A stretch of DNA of 64,000 nucleotides from Petaurus breviceps papuanus (GCA_028583685.1 JAMXIF010001194.1:18386233-18450232), one strand, 5' to 3'. Counted from the first letter of the stretch, positions 35,414 to 47,112 are shown. A program made the numbers and translations. Notes: generated from the letters alone by a model not told the origin.

Positions 35414-35844
35414 AATTCTGTGATATATTGTCTATAAGAAACACACTTGAAGGACAGAGAAATACACAAAATAAAGGTGAGGAGAAGAAGTTATTATGCT
35501 TCAGCTGAGGTAAAAAAAAAAGCAAGAGTAGCAATACTGTTCTCAAACAAAGTAAAAGCAAAAATATATCTGATTAAAAGAGATAAGGAAGGAAACTACA
35601 TCTTGTTAAAAGGTAACATAGACAATGAAACCATATGTGCAAGAAGTGTATAAGTGTATAAGTATAGCAACCAAATTCTTAAAGGAGAAGTTAAATGCAT
35701 TACAGTAAGAAATAGCAAAACTCTACTAGTGGGGGATCTCAATTGTTGCCTCTCAAAACTCAATAAATCCAATCAAAAAAAGAAACAAAGGAGGTAAATA
35801 GAATATTAGAAAAGTTAGATATGACAGACTTATGACATGATTTA

Positions 35845-36740
35845 GACATGAAGGATAACACCATAAGCAAATTAGAAGAGCAAGAAATAATCTACCTGTC
35901 AAATCTATAGTTAGGGGAAGAATTCATGACCCAGCAAGAGATAGACAGCATTGCAAAATATAAAATAGATAACATTGATTATATTAAATTAAAAGGATTT
36001 TGTACAAACAAAACCAATGCAACCAAGATTAGAAGGAAAGTACAAAGATAGGAAACAATCTTTACAGCAAGTGTGTTTGATAAAGGTGTTATTTCTCAAA
36101 TACATAGAGAACTGAGTCAAATTTACAAGAATACAAGCCATTTCCCAATTTATAAATGGTTAAAAGTTATGAATAGGCAGTTTCCAGATAAAAAAAAATT
36201 AAAGCTATCTATAGGGGATTCTTTTGACTAGAGAAATGTAAATACAAACAAATCTGAGGTACCACCTCACACCTATCAGATTAACTAATATGACAGAAAA
36301 GGAAAATGGTAAATGCTGAAGAAGATATGAGGAAATTGGGATATTAATGCATTCTTGGTGCAGTTGTGAACTTATCCAACCATTCTGGAGAGCAATTTGG
36401 AATTATGCCCAAAGGGCAAAGAAAGTATTCATACCTTTAGATCCAGCAATATCACTACTAAGTCTATATCCCAAAGAGATCATTAAAAAAGGGAAAAGGA
36501 CCAACATGTACAAATATATTTATAGCAGCCCTTTTTGTGGCAGCAAAATATTGGAAATTGTGTGGGATGCCCATCAATTGGGGGATGGCTTAACAAGCTG
36601 TACTGTGAATACAATGGAATATTACTGTGCAATAAGAAATGATGAACAGGCAAATTTCAGAAAATCTTGGAAAGACTTGTACAAACTGATGCAAAGTAAA
36701 ATGAGCAGAACAAAGAAATTATTGTACACAGTGTAAGCAA
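35845..36740 (+). pseudogene. L1 ORF2 C-terminal region, decayed
   Basis: Reads KYKIDNIDYIKLKGFCTNKT, then ELIQPFWRAIWNYAQRAKKV and DPAISLLSLYPKEIIKKGKR (36420-36500), closing NTMEYYCAIRNDEQANF near 36610-36660 and WKDLYKLMQSKMSRTKK. This is the L1 ORF2 C-terminus, best preserved at 36347-36736. Confidence 0.8.
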
Positions 36741-37146
36741 CATTGTGTGAAAATCAGCTATGAACAACTCAGCTCTTCTCAGCAATGCAGTGATCCAAGA
36801 TAAGTGTAAAGGCCTCATAAAGGAAAATGCTATCACTATCCATATAAAGAACTAAAGGACTCTAAATTCAGATTGAAGTATATGTTTTTCACTTATTTAA
36901 TTCTTTCTTGTTTTTTTTCTTTTAATCTGTTTCTTCTTTCAAAATGGTGACTAATATGGAAATATTTTTACATGATAGCACATGCATAAACTCTATTAAG
37001 CTGCCTTCCATTTTCAAAAAAGAGGAGGGAAAGGAGGGAGGGGAAAAAATTGGAACTCAAAACCTTTTAAAAATGAATGCTAAAATTTTTCTTGACATGT
37101 AATTTGGAAAAAAGTAAAATGCTGTTTTTAAAAATGAACTCCTTGA

Positions 37147-38220
37147 AAAATGTATCTGCAATCATGGCCTTCTTTTCCTTTTCTCTCACTCTTTTAACCC
37201 TGTGCAACCTGGAATCTGCCTCATCATTAAACTGAACCTGCTCTCTCCAAAGTTACCAATGACCTCTTAAGTGCCTTATAACTTAATTGTTAAATCCAGT
37301 TGCCTGCTTTTTTTTTTCAATCACATTCTCTTCTACCTCTGGAGGTATTAACAGGATTTACCATGTTTTTATCTTCCCTTAGTTATCATGGTTTAGTTTT
37401 CTTATGGTTCTTCTGCTACCTGTCTGACATCCCTTTTTAAGTCTTCTTTCTGAGTCCATCATCCATCTTCTGCGCTTTCAGTATGGGTTTTCCTTAAGCC
37501 TTTATCACAGGCCCTCTTCTCAGTATACTTTTTCACCCTAACAATTTTATCAGTTCCTATGGATGACAAAAATCACCTCTATGCATATGACTCCCAGCTC
37601 TATGTATCAAGCCCAAAATTCTGTCCTGCACATAGCCTCTCCTATACTGTCAACTGGCTATTATATATTTACAACTGGATGTCTTTCAGTGATCTCAAAC
37701 TCAATTTGTCCACAATGGAACTCATCATCTTTTTTCCCCTAAGTCCCCTACCCTTCTTGAAAACCCCATTTCTCTGAAAGGTACTAACATTCTCCTATAC
37801 AGTCAGCTTCATTCACTTATAGTCATGTTTGACTGTTTCCTCTACCTACTAATCTTAGCTGATTCTATCCCTAAAACTTAAATATCTTCCCTATTTTTCT
37901 CCACTCACACAGCCATCGCCTAAGTTTAAGTCCTCTTCACTTCACCCTTGACCTATTATAAAACTCTCCTAATCACTCTCCTGGCTCTCAGTCTCTCCAC
38001 AATCCAATCTATCCTCCCCACAGCTGCCAAAATAATCTTTCAGAAGTGTAGATCTGCCCTAAGTCAGAACTAAGCCATCATTGTTCTCAAAAACTTTCAA
38101 TGATTGGTATTTAAAGTCCTTGAGGGTGAATGATGTTTCATTTTTGTCTTTTTATTCCCAGCACCTTACACAGTACTTGGCAAATAGTAGCTATTTAATA
38201 CATTAATTGGATTGAATAAA
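37147..38220 (+). mobile_element. L2 LINE, RT end and 3' region
   Basis: Landmarks in order: AAAGTTACCAATGACCTCTT, CACCTCTATGCATATGACTC (decayed YADD box at about 37575), GATCTCAAACTCAATTTGTCC, CACAGCTGCCAAAATAATCT, and the 3' end CTTGAGGGTGAATGATG...CAGCACCTTACACAGTACTTGG. This is an old, broken copy. Confidence 0.8.
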
Positions 38221-38239
38221 ATTGAATTAAGTTGAAAGA

Positions 38240-38450
38240 AGAGATCAGGGCAAAATACTACAAGAAAATTTAAGGAAGAAGAAATTACTTTCTTCTGAAA
38301 AGATCTGGGAAAGCTTCATAGAGGAGATATCCCCTGATCCCAGCCTTTAAGGAAGATCAAATTAAAAGGAAAGATGAGAAAGGAATGCTTTCCAGGCATG
38401 GGAGTGGAAGAGGAAAAGATGAGGTAAGAAAATGGTTAGTCATTCAATTT
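38240..38450 (-). mobile_element. L2 LINE fragment, antisense
   Basis: GGGAAAGCTTCATAGAGGAG and GGAATGCTTTCCAGGCATGG are reverse L2 3'-region blocks. Confidence 0.6.
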
Positions 38451-38810
38451 GGCTGCTTTGCATATAATAGGTTGTGTAATAAATATTGGTTGGATTGAAT
38501 CAAATTTATTTGAATATACTGAAGAAAATTTTATTGAAAGGAAGAGAATTAAACAAAACTCCTTAAATAATTGTTAATCCTAAAAATATATTTAGATCTT
38601 CAGAGTCACCTATAATTATATATATAAAGAGTTCTTTGACTAAGGACATTTTTAGGCCCTCTGTTATCATCAAGAATTATTGTTGTTATTATTACAATAT
38701 CATTCTAATTAGTCTCATTGCCACAAGTCTCTCTCACTCAAGTAAAAGCTGGTGTTGTGATTTTCATAAAATGTTGATCAGACCATGTTATGCCCTACTC
38801 AATAAACTCT

Positions 38811-39049
38811 TTATTTGTTTAGCTGTGTCCGACTCTCTGTGACTCCATTTGGAGTTCTCTTGGCAAAGATACTTGAGTGGTTTGACATTTACTTCTCTAG
38901 CTCATTTTACAGATGAGGAACCGAGACAAACAGGGTTAAATGACTTGCCCAGGGTCACATAGCTAAGTAATTATTTGAAGCCGTATTTGAAGCCATAGAG
39001 TCTTCCTGACTCTAGTCCTGGCATATTATCCACTGTGCACCCTAGCAAC
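38811..39049 (-). mobile_element. Mar1-like SINE, antisense
   Basis: Flanked by the 10-bp duplication AATAAACTCT (38801-38810 and 39050-39059). Reverse order: tail (GTCCGACTCTCTGTGACTCC), CTCATTTTACAGATGAGGAA, CTTGCCCAGGGTCACATAGC, head near CCACTGTGCACC. Confidence 0.9.
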
Positions 39050-39176
39050 AATAAACTCTAGCAGCTCCCTATTGCCTCCATAAACAAATATGAACTCTTC
39101 CCTTTGGCATTTATAGTCCCCCATAACCTGGTCCCAACCATATCTTTCCACTCTTATAATAAAAACTCACTTTCAC

Positions 39177-39445
39177 TCAGAGGCAGCCAGTTGGTACAGC
39201 CCAGCTGTACTGGGCCTAAATTCAGGAAGACCTGAGTTCAAATCTTAGCCTCAGACACTTAAAAGCTATATTGAAAAGTCACTTAACCTTGGTCTGTCTC
39301 AGTTTCCTCAACTGTAAAACAAAGATAATAATAACACTTACTTCCCATGGTTTTTATTAGAATCAGATGAGGTAATGTTCATATAGTATTTAGCACAATA
39401 CCTAAAATATAATAGCTGATTAAGAAATGCATGTTTCCTTGCTTC
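39177..39445 (+). mobile_element. MIR-type (THER1-like) SINE
   Basis: GAGGCAGCCAGTTGGTACAG head, AGTCACTTAACCTTGGTCTG core, CTCAACTGTAAAACAAAGAT and MIR-like tail. Possible target duplication CTTTCAC (39170-39176 and 39446-39452). Confidence 0.75.
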
Positions 39446-39721
39446 CTTTCACAGGCACTATGGTCAAATCAAACTGGCTTCTTTAAAATTTCACATGCGG
39501 ATGCTTGCATCCCTTTTTCCTGGAGCCCGGTCTGTACCCAATACCTGGAATACACTTCCCTTTCTTCCTTCTACCCTTTAAAGGACCTGGTTTCTTTCAA
39601 GATTTAGCTAAAGTGATACTTTCTACATGAAGGTTTCCTGATCTCTACAGTTACCATTACCTTCCTCTCCCACTTCCCTTCTCAAAAGAAAAATGATTTT
39701 GTATGATTTGACCTATCCTAT

Positions 39722-39981
39722 TGTGAGAGATAGCAAAGGGTTAAGTTTCCACAGGCCTCGGAATGAGGTAATGAAACTTAAAGGAAAGTGGTGAGACTGG
39801 ACAGGAGTGGACCAGGTTAGGATTAGGGCAACAGAAACCTGTGAGGTTCCAAAATTTGCACCCCTGGCTGATGTCTCTTGAGGGAACAGGGCTGTGCCCT
39901 TTCTCATGAGAAAAAATAAAGACCTTTTCTGCTTTCTGACTCAGGCTAATTTTGAGTAGTCAGTAGTTTCTATCGCACACA
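39722..39981 (+). mobile_element. Short solo LTR (260 bp)
   Basis: Starts TGTGAGAGATAGC and ends ATCGCACACA (TGTG/CACA termini). AATAAAG lies near 39915 at the expected distance from the 3' end. Flanks CTAT/CTAC form a 4-bp duplication with one mismatch, which would suit a class I element. L2 text is continuous across it. Class is tentative. Confidence 0.6.
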
Positions 39982-40204
39982 CTACATATGAGCGTTTTGT
40001 ACCACCTTACTAGAATGTAAATTCCTTGAGGGTAGAAACTACTTCACTGATGTCTCTATATGCTTAGCATTTAGCACAATGTCTGGTAGGCTCTTTATAA
40101 ATGTGTATTGATATTTATGAAATTGCACAACTGCCAAAAATCAAGCCCTAAAGGACCAATGAAGGGTAGAAGCATGTATTTGTTTCTGACATGACATTTG
40201 CCTG

Positions 40205-40735
40205 AAAATATTAACATTACTCTTTTTTAATTTTTAAATTTATTTAAACTTAAATACAAAATAAGAAAAAATTGCTGTATATACAGTATAACATTAAGAG
40301 GGATTCAATGTAAAGCAAAAATTTTCCATTTCAAGAAAACCTATATAATGAATATTACACATTCTTTTCAAAACTTGACAGCTTTTCTTTGTTTCCTTGT
40401 TATGTTTTCTTTTGTTCTCTGATGTATACTTTTTACTTTTTCTCCTTCCTTCCCCTTTCCAAGAAGGCTACAAATGTGTGTGTGTGTGTGTGTGTGTACA
40501 CACACATACATATACATAGATATCCATAAATATATAAAAATACATATATACTCAAATGCATATATATAAGACTGTATTATGCTTATTTCCACTTGTCATC
40601 TGTTTCTCTGAAGGTGGACAGTGGACAGCAACTCCCTTTTGTGAGTCCAAGCCTTTCCATATTTTTCTAAATCCAGCAGCTCGTCATTTCCTACATCTCA
40701 ACAATATTCTGACCCAATCACATTCTATCTGGGAG
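40205..40735 (-). mobile_element. L1 3' end, antisense
   Basis: Reverse L1 3' UTR with a (GT)n run at 40476-40500, followed by CTCTGAAGGTGGACAGTGGA and CAGCTCGTCATTTCCTACA, matching the ORF2-3' UTR junction seen antisense at 1920-2150 and 23440-23660. Confidence 0.6.
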
Positions 40736-41289
40736 ATTGTGTATGAGAGTTCCCTCTTCCCTGAACCTACCCCTTCCCCATATGACACTATTTTTTCTGT
40801 TTGTGGAAGAAATATGGAGAGCTTGGAATTTTTGGAACTACTCTGCCATTTTCCTAGAATCAGTATTACTCCTTTAAAATATATGCCTCCTCATATGTCA
40901 ATTCCTTTCAAAGGTTCCCACACTCTAATGAGATATCACTTCCAAAGGTATGCAAAGATCTCCCCAAATCTAAGCTTAACTAAGGCTTTATAAACAAATA
41001 GAAAATAAATAGCTTCAAATCAGAGCCCACTTGAAGGCCACTTGTATGAATTTCTGAAATTTTATCTTGCTTGCCATGTGCTTAGAGGCTTCCAGGATAA
41101 ACTGATTTTAGGCATTGGATAAAGAGATAGAGATATGACATATATGTATAATATGTATAAAACACATATATGTTTGTGTGTGTATATATGCACATGTGTG
41201 TGGATATGGTAATGTGCTTCAATGCTCAGCATCCATGCATGGTAAAAGTACCATAGATTGCCTTAAAAAGAGTAAGTGATCATAACAGA
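40736..41289. other. Unique-looking sequence with TA/TG microsatellite
   Basis: The plus-strand open frame 40556-40993 overlaps the L1 tail and has no domain, so it is judged chance. A TATG/TGTG-rich run lies at 41135-41215. Confidence 0.45.
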
Positions 41290-41700
41290 CTTTTAATGGA
41301 TCTCAGAGTCAGCCAGGACCTTGGAGGTTATTTGGTTTAAACTCTCCCCAATAGGAATACCCCTTCCAAATCCCTAGAAAGTAGACATCTAGCTTCCACT
41401 GAAAAGTCTTTTATTCCTTGAGGAAACCCAGGGCATTTGGGGATAGCTCAAATTGTTAGGTTATTTATAAGTGCCTGTTATTTTTTTTCTTCCCTTACTT
41501 ATAGTAGAGAACTGGTTTCATGCAAATTCCACCATAGCTCCTAGTTCTAGCTTCTGAATCCAAGGAGAATGAATAAGGTTGCTTCCATGCAAAAACCCTT
41601 CAAATTTTTGAGGGCAAGTATCATGTTCCCCCATCCCCACCCACCCCCAGATTTATCTTCTCTTTGGGTTAAATATCCAATTCATAATTATTTTTTTTTA
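41290..41700. mobile_element. Ancient CR1/L3-like LINE fragment
   Basis: TCAGAGTCAGCCAGGACCTT, AGCTTCCACTGAAAAGTC, AGCTCCTAGTTCTAGCTTCT and TCATGTTCCCCCATCC recall the conserved order of a CR1-clade 3' region that is common in amniotes. Assignment is from memory of that order. Confidence 0.4.
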
Positions 41701-41724
41701 CTTGAGCTCTTTTTGGGAATCAAA

Positions 41725-41880
41725 GTATATTGTAGGAAAAAAAGTATTGAATTTGGACTCAGATGACCTGAATTCAAATCCTGCTTCTCTAACTTATATG
41801 TGTGATTGTGGATAAACTAATACCTTTCTCTGGGCCTCAGTTTCTCTAGAAAAATTGGGAGGTAATACCTATGTGTTTCT
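41725..41880 (+). mobile_element. MIR SINE
   Basis: TTTGGACTCAGATGACCTGA, GTGTGATTGTGGATAAACTA and TCTGGGCCTCAGTTTCTCTA are MIR blocks in order. Confidence 0.75.
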
Positions 41881-43099
41881 CTAAGATCCCCAGATATCAA
41901 ATTCCTATCATCAAAGGTGGAGGCTATGTCCAGACACTCATATTTCAAGTATGGGGAGAAGTTGCTCGAGGTCACATAGCATAATATTAGCAGAGGACAG
42001 AAGCATAAGGCTGACAGCTCCAGGCTCAGACTAACCCTTACCTCTACTTGATTTATGGCATCTTTTGACTTGTAAATTTTCCTCATAATATCAAAAGTTG
42101 CCTTGCCCAGGAAGTGATGTCTACTATAAGATTTAAGTTTGGGGATGACAGTGACTTGAGAGAAGTTTATTCTGACAAATTCAACTACATTTTTCTTAAA
42201 TAGGGACCTAAGGAAGTACAACTTCAAAACACGAAGCTCTTCCCATTCATCTAACCCACTTCAAGTCCTGTAATGAAATTAACCCTAAGTTCTATGTGTT
42301 AGTTAAGTGAAACCTGACATATTGTAGACCATTCTAATGATTTCATAACATTTGAATGATTTTGTAGGCACCTTTGTACATATGATCCTAGACTGAACTG
42401 TATGTGCCAAGACTTTGATGAGTATTATCAAATTTGCCCCTGAAGTGAGAATAATCATTGGGGATGGGAGAAGTTTTTAAAATCTGAAAAGAAATACATG
42501 CATCTTGTTGTTCCTTTACAAGCTGCATAGAATCAAGATTATGTTGTAAATCTGCTACATTTGTAAGAGGAGAAATATAGTGAATTTAGACTGATATTTA
42601 TTCTCTGAATACATCTACATGACTATTCTTGGATGTCACTTGACCTGCAGCAAAAAAAAATCTAGGCATAAGGCAGACATCCAGATTCCAGGTCATCTCT
42701 AAATTTTAACACACATTTTAAATTCACCTTCCTTATTTGACTTATTATATAGCAAAGTGATTTCATTATAATTAGGTGCTTGAAGAGATGCCTGCTGTCA
42801 AGGGACAGTACTTGAGTTTTGATCAGCTCATCAGATGCATCCAAGTTAAACTATAATACCTGTCTAGTAGTGGATAAAACCTAGATGGATCTAGCAATAT
42901 TATTACAATTAAATTCATGACACATAATAAAAAGCAATGATAATTATTGAACTCTGGCAGGGTGTCCAATGTGTTATTATAATCTGTACCACCCTAGTAA
43001 TCATTTGCCTGAAAAATCACTCAGCCAAGAAATCTTAGCATTCTTGTTGGTAATCAAATACATCAGTATTATCTTTTGAGCCATCCATTCTCTGCAAGG
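41881..43099. other. Unique-looking sequence
   Basis: Apart from a possible reverse MIR remnant near 41950-42010, nothing is recognised. The minus-strand frame 41817-42227 overlaps MIR and is rejected as coding. Confidence 0.5.
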
Positions 43100-43465
43100 A
43101 TGCCAAGAAGACAGAGACTGGGGGAGAGGGGGGAAAGGAAGAGAGAGTGGGAAGGAGAAAAAGAGATGAAGGTGAAAGGGAGGAAAAGAGGAATGGAAGG
43201 AAGGAGGGTGAAGAGTAGATAAAAAGGACACAAAGAAAGGGAAACTAGGAAATTAGGAAAGAAGAGAGGAAGAGGGAAGAGAGGGGGAAATGAGGGGAAA
43301 AGATAAAAGGGAGAAAAAGGAGAAAATGGAGAAGAGAAAAAAAGGGAGGGAGAAAAGACAAGAGGAGAGAGGAGAGAAAAAAAGAGGAGAAAAGGAATGA
43401 AAGGAGAAGAGATAGGACAGGTAGAGAAGAAGGAAACAAGGTGAAGAAAAGAGAGAAACTAATTG
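43100..43465. repeat. Polypurine tract (about 365 bp)
   Basis: The plus strand is almost wholly A and G (GGGGGAGAGGGGGGAAAGGA, GAGAAAAAGGAGAAAATGGA and similar). It is not a simple dinucleotide repeat. The long serine/leucine-rich minus frames here are products of this composition. Confidence 0.9.
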
Positions 43466-43559
43466 TCCCATCCCTATAGTAGAACAAAAACTCCTTAAGA
43501 GCAAGAAGTCTCATTTTTGTATGCAAATATGCCAATAAACTTCTTTAGACCTTTATAAG

Positions 43560-43812
43560 CCTATGGTACAGGGGATAAAGCATGGCAGGGCCTAGAGTCA
43601 AAAATGACTCATCTTCCTGAATTCAAATCTAGACTCCTAAATTTTTCTAGCTGTGTTGCCCTGGACATGTCACTTAACTTTGTTTGCCTCGGTTTCCTCA
43701 TCTATAAAATGAACTAGAGAAGGAAATGGCAAACCGTTCCAGTATCTTTGACAGGTAAACCCCAAATGGGGTTACAAAGAGTCAGACACAACTAAAAAGA
43801 CTAAACAAAAAT
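43560..43812 (+). mobile_element. Mar1-like SINE
   Basis: Head near GGTACAGGGGATAAAGCATG, CTGTGTTGCCCTGGACATGT body, TTTCCTCATCTATAAAATGA, and the tail CCCCAAATGGGGTTACAAAG, CAGACACAACTAAAAAGACT. Confidence 0.85.
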
Positions 43813-44927
43813 CTGTATTACCTAGTGTGGGACACTTAGCAAATAGTTAAATGCTAATTGACAGATTGAGTGATTGAAAGAAAGAAGAAGAAAAAGGAAG
43901 AAAGGAAGCAGAGGGAGGAGTAGCAGAAAGAGGATATAAATTAATTTTCCATTCATTATTTTCTACCTAAGGATGTCAAAAACATTTAAATCCCTAGTGA
44001 TCGAGCAGTGGATACAACACTGTGACATGGATTTAGGTTCTGCAATAATCATACTGAGTTATCTTTGGAATTTTGCACTCACTGAATAAAATTCAGAGAA
44101 ATAGATTTACATTTGTGGAGTAATAAATCAAAAGCAAGATATAATTGTTTCAAATTTACCCTGTAGGCTACAGTGACAATATTTGCTGCTCTGAACTTTT
44201 TTTTTTAATATTTCTTAACAATTGCTATCCTAAAAGATAAAGGTACCCTCAATATTGAATGTGGCAGTAATCTTCATATTCAAAAAGTTCAATTGGGACT
44301 GGGCTTTTCTTTTCTTTTCTGATTCTAAAGAAAGTAATATACAAATAATGCCAAGCAAGCATCAGCTGTCAAGTTAGAAAACATTGATTATGCTCTAACT
44401 CTGTCTGACAAAAAAAGAAAACATCCACAGCTATGGTCACAAGATGACCTGATGTACAAAGCATTTGAATTATGAATTAGATAACAAAAGCTTGTGTTCT
44501 CTCTTTTACCCAAATGGTTCTAGGACAGGATATTATAAGTCCAAGAGACAATAAATATGTTTGTGTCCTTAAAGCATTTCTACCTCACTACACCATCTAC
44601 TCAGCAAAAAGAAAGTCAAGCTTCTTCTGTGTACTCAATACACATAGGATTATCTGGAAACATTGGCTGATTGGAACTGATAACAACTTTAATTACTGTA
44701 AAACTATCAGTTCAAATGTACTACTTCAGAATCTATGATATAAAGTAGGATTTGGGGTGAAATTGGCTTCACAATAACTGAAGTGATTTTATATGGATTT
44801 GCACACAGAGTATTTCATTTCAGTAAAATCAAAGTATCACAAATGTTATTTTGCAAAAATCTGAGTGATTTTAATTGCAATAATGGAGAGATATGGCACA
44901 GCAAACATTAGAAATAAATCATAGCTA
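43813..44927. other. Unique-looking sequence
   Basis: A short purine run (43870-43925) aside, no repeat is recognised. 44340-44410 and 44800-44900 contain AT-rich motif clusters (GATTATG, TTTTAATTGCAATAAT) compatible with regulatory sequence, without proof. Confidence 0.45.
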
Positions 44928-45135
44928 TAATAACAATAAATTGCATTTATAGGCACTTTAAAGTTTGCAAAGGCCTTTACAAACAATTCATTTCATCTTC
45001 ACAATTTTATGAGGTAGTTCCTAAATCTCCACTTTACAGATAAAGAAACTGAGGAGGACAGAAGCCAAGTGATTTGCCCAGGTCATAGAGCTAGTAAATG
45101 TCTGAAAATGAATAGGAACTCCTGACTCTGTCTAC
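44928..45135 (-). mobile_element. MIR-type SINE, antisense
   Basis: TTTAAAGTTTGCAAAGGCCT, TCATCTTCACAATTTTATGAGG, CACTTTACAGATAAAGAAAC and GATTTGCCCAGGTCATAGAG: reverse MIR order. Confidence 0.75.
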
Positions 45136-45644
45136 GAAAATAAAAACTTTCCTTATTGACTCCCTTTTGTACTTCTCATGAAAGAAAAGGATTCACTTAT
45201 CAAACCCTGTTTCAATGCTTGAAGGATCTGTAGTTTAATCAGTGCGGAAACTCCTTAGTTTCAGAGTTGTGGAGTGCAAAAACAACAACAAAACATCACT
45301 CTCTTTTTGATCAGCCTGGTGATGGTCTACAAATTTGTCTAGGCTCGCTGGTCAACAACAGTCAGTCCATCTCTGTGTCCATATTTGTCTTGCCAGTGTT
45401 AAGTACTTGAAGTCTGTGAACATAGCTTTCCAGAATCAAGGATCCAGTCCCAGAAGGGTTCTAGCCTCAAAGGAGGATATAAGTGGCAGAATCAAAATGC
45501 AGCCTAAAAAATGTTGTAACAAGCAAATGCTTAACCAAGAAACAATAACACACCTTTTAGTTGTTGGTATGCTAATTATGAATCTTGCTTATTTATTCAA
45601 GGACTTTACTGCTTTGGGGGTAGGTTGGGTGCTAGACTAGGAGT
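45136..45644. other. Unique-looking sequence
   Basis: The plus frame 45335-45640 has no domain and no supporting signals. Nothing else seen. Confidence 0.45.
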
Positions 45645-46020
45645 CATTGAATCATAATGTAAAGCATCCAGGGACCTATGAGGTCAAAAACTTCAAACAC
45701 TTCATTTTATAGATGAAGAAATTAAGATACATTGGGGAAGCTAAGAGGCACAGTGAATAGAGCACTGACCCTGGAGTCAGGAGGACCTGAGTTCAAATCT
45801 GGCCTCAGACACTTAACACTTACTAGCCTTACTAGCCATGTGACCTTGGGCAAGTCACTTAACCCCAATTGCCCTGCCTTCCCTCTCCAAAAAGAAAAAA
45901 AAAAGAAAGAAACTTAGATACATTAAGAAAAATTATTTGCCCAAGGTCATCCAGCTAAAGTGTTCAAAGGTAGAACCTGAAGAAAGTCTTCCTAACTCCA
46001 GCCCAATTCTCTATTCATTT
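45645..46020 (-). mobile_element. MIR-like SINE, antisense, split by a younger SINE
   Basis: CACTTCATTTTATAGATGAAGAAATTAAG is separated by an insertion from ATTTGCCCAAGGTCATCCAG and CTTCCTAACTCCAGCCC. The two halves join across the SINE target duplication. Confidence 0.65.
45734..45906 (+). mobile_element. tRNA-derived marsupial SINE
   Basis: Flanked by AAGAAATTAAGATACATT (45716-45733) and AAGAAACTTAGATACATT (45907-45924), an 18-bp duplication with two differences. Full head, CTGGAGTCAGGAGGACCTGA core and an AAAG-rich tail. Confidence 0.93.
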
Positions 46021-46037
46021 CAACAGAAGTTCTAAAC

Positions 46038-46746
46038 TTTTGGGGGTAGAGCCAAGATGGTGGAATAAACTCATGAGCTTGGCATGAGCTCCTGCTCCAA
46101 TCACTTCTAATACATGTAAAAAAAATGACTCTAAGCAAATTTTAGAGCCACAGAACCCACAAGGGAAACAAATCTCCCACTGAAGGCAGCCTGGAAGGCC
46201 AAAAGGAAGGGTCTATCACACCAGAGTGCGAGCCAAGTGCATTCTAGCATGAGCCACATGGTTCTGACCCCAGGATGGCCCCAACCAGTGGTGGAGCAGA
46301 CTTCAGGAGAGTGAATCACTAGCAGCTGTAGCAGTTTCCAGACTTCTCAACCCAAGAATGCCAAATAGAAAGTAAAAGGTCAGTGGGGAACTATGTTGGA
46401 ACAGGGGGACAGAAGAGTTCTGTCTGGCCCCTGCCCCAGGGTGTGAAGTGGGGGAGGCCCAGCAGCTGCTACAGCTACATAGCTGCAGATTGTAGGGGGA
46501 ACAAGCAACCATTCAGAGGGTAAACACTCTTCCTTCAACTTGATTGGATCTGGATCGTGGTCTTGGGTAGTGGTACTGGGGTGTGTGGCCAGTGTGGCAG
46601 AACTTCTGGGGATTGCAGAGAGGGTGCGGTCCTAATAGCTCCAGCAGCTTCGAAAACCCCAGTGATTTGGGACATAACTCTCTGCAATCTGGAAGCAGAG
46701 TTCTACCATGGCAAAGAGCTCAAAAGTCAAGTAATTGGCTGGCAAT
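46038..46746 (+). mobile_element. HAL1/L1 5' UTR
   Basis: Starts GGGGGTAGAGCCAAGATGGTGG and runs to GTAATTGGCTGGCAATATCAG, matching the inverse of 11385-12029 and of 31450-32141. It stops precisely where ORF1 should start, and an ERV-L-type LTR fragment follows without a gap. Confidence 0.8.
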
Positions 46747-47112
46747 ATCAGCTGAGTACTGCCAGGGATGGGAACCGGGGGCGGGGGGGAAGGAAGGGAG
46801 GGGGGGAAGCAGAGCTGCTGGGATCAAGCTGTGTGGATGCTGAGCAGTTGTTGTGAGTGAGGAGAGGAGGATGTTTACCTGAGGTAGCCTGTTCTGTTTC
46901 GAAGGCTTGAGAATGTGGGTGTTTACTGCATTAACTACATGTGCCAACTCTGTAGCTACTGTGATGGCTTTGACTTTCTGGTTTTGGGATTCAGTTTTCT
47001 GGTATTTGAATAATATTCTAGCTAGATTCCCCCATGTACACTTTTTGATTAATAACCATATGAGCATATTTATAGTTACCATAGGCATTGTGAATATTGC
47101 ACTGTTGATACA
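46747..47112 (+). mobile_element. Partial ERV-L-family LTR
   Basis: From CTGAGTACTGCCAGGGATGG to CTGTTGATACA, matching the 3' portion of the LTRs at 12419-12978 and 51526-51941 but in the opposite orientation. It carries the same hydrophobic open frame (46907 onward). Confidence 0.8.

Larger units (their letters stand above)
32719..37136 (+). mobile_element. L1 LINE with shortened ORF2
   Basis: Flanked by AACTCCTTGA (32709-32718 and 37137-37146). Order: 5' UTR 32719-33500, ORF1 about 33505-34670 (with a SINE inside), inter-ORF to 35245, endonuclease region 35250-35840, then a direct switch to ORF2 C-terminus 35845-36740 and a 3' UTR with GGAGGGAAAGGAGGGAGGGG at about 37023. The RT domain is absent. 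Coding frames are broken. Confidence 0.82.
38690..40110 (+). mobile_element. L2 LINE 3' region carrying three insertions
   Basis: Blocks TCTAATTAGTCTCATTGCCA, CTCCCTATTGCCTCCATAAA, CTGGAATACACTTCCC and the terminal ACTAGAATGTAAATTCCTTG, GCATTTAGCACAATGTCTGG lie in L2 order. It is interrupted by a Mar1 SINE, a MIR-type SINE and a short solo LTR. The L2 is the oldest of the four. Confidence 0.8.

Noticed and set aside
40556-40993. 145-codon plus-strand open frame as a gene
   Set aside because: Its first part is antisense L1 3' end with a microsatellite nearby; no domain or conservation signal.
41817-42227. 136-codon minus-strand open frame as a gene
   Set aside because: It overlaps a MIR SINE and a probable reverse MIR remnant, and shows no domain.
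43001-43535. Leucine/serine/phenylalanine-rich minus-strand frames
   Set aside because: Translation of a polypurine tract; low complexity, not protein-coding.
46747-47112. 3' LTR of the ERV-L provirus
   Set aside because: Its orientation is opposite to the provirus and it adjoins a HAL1 5' UTR; it is better read as a separate LTR fragment.
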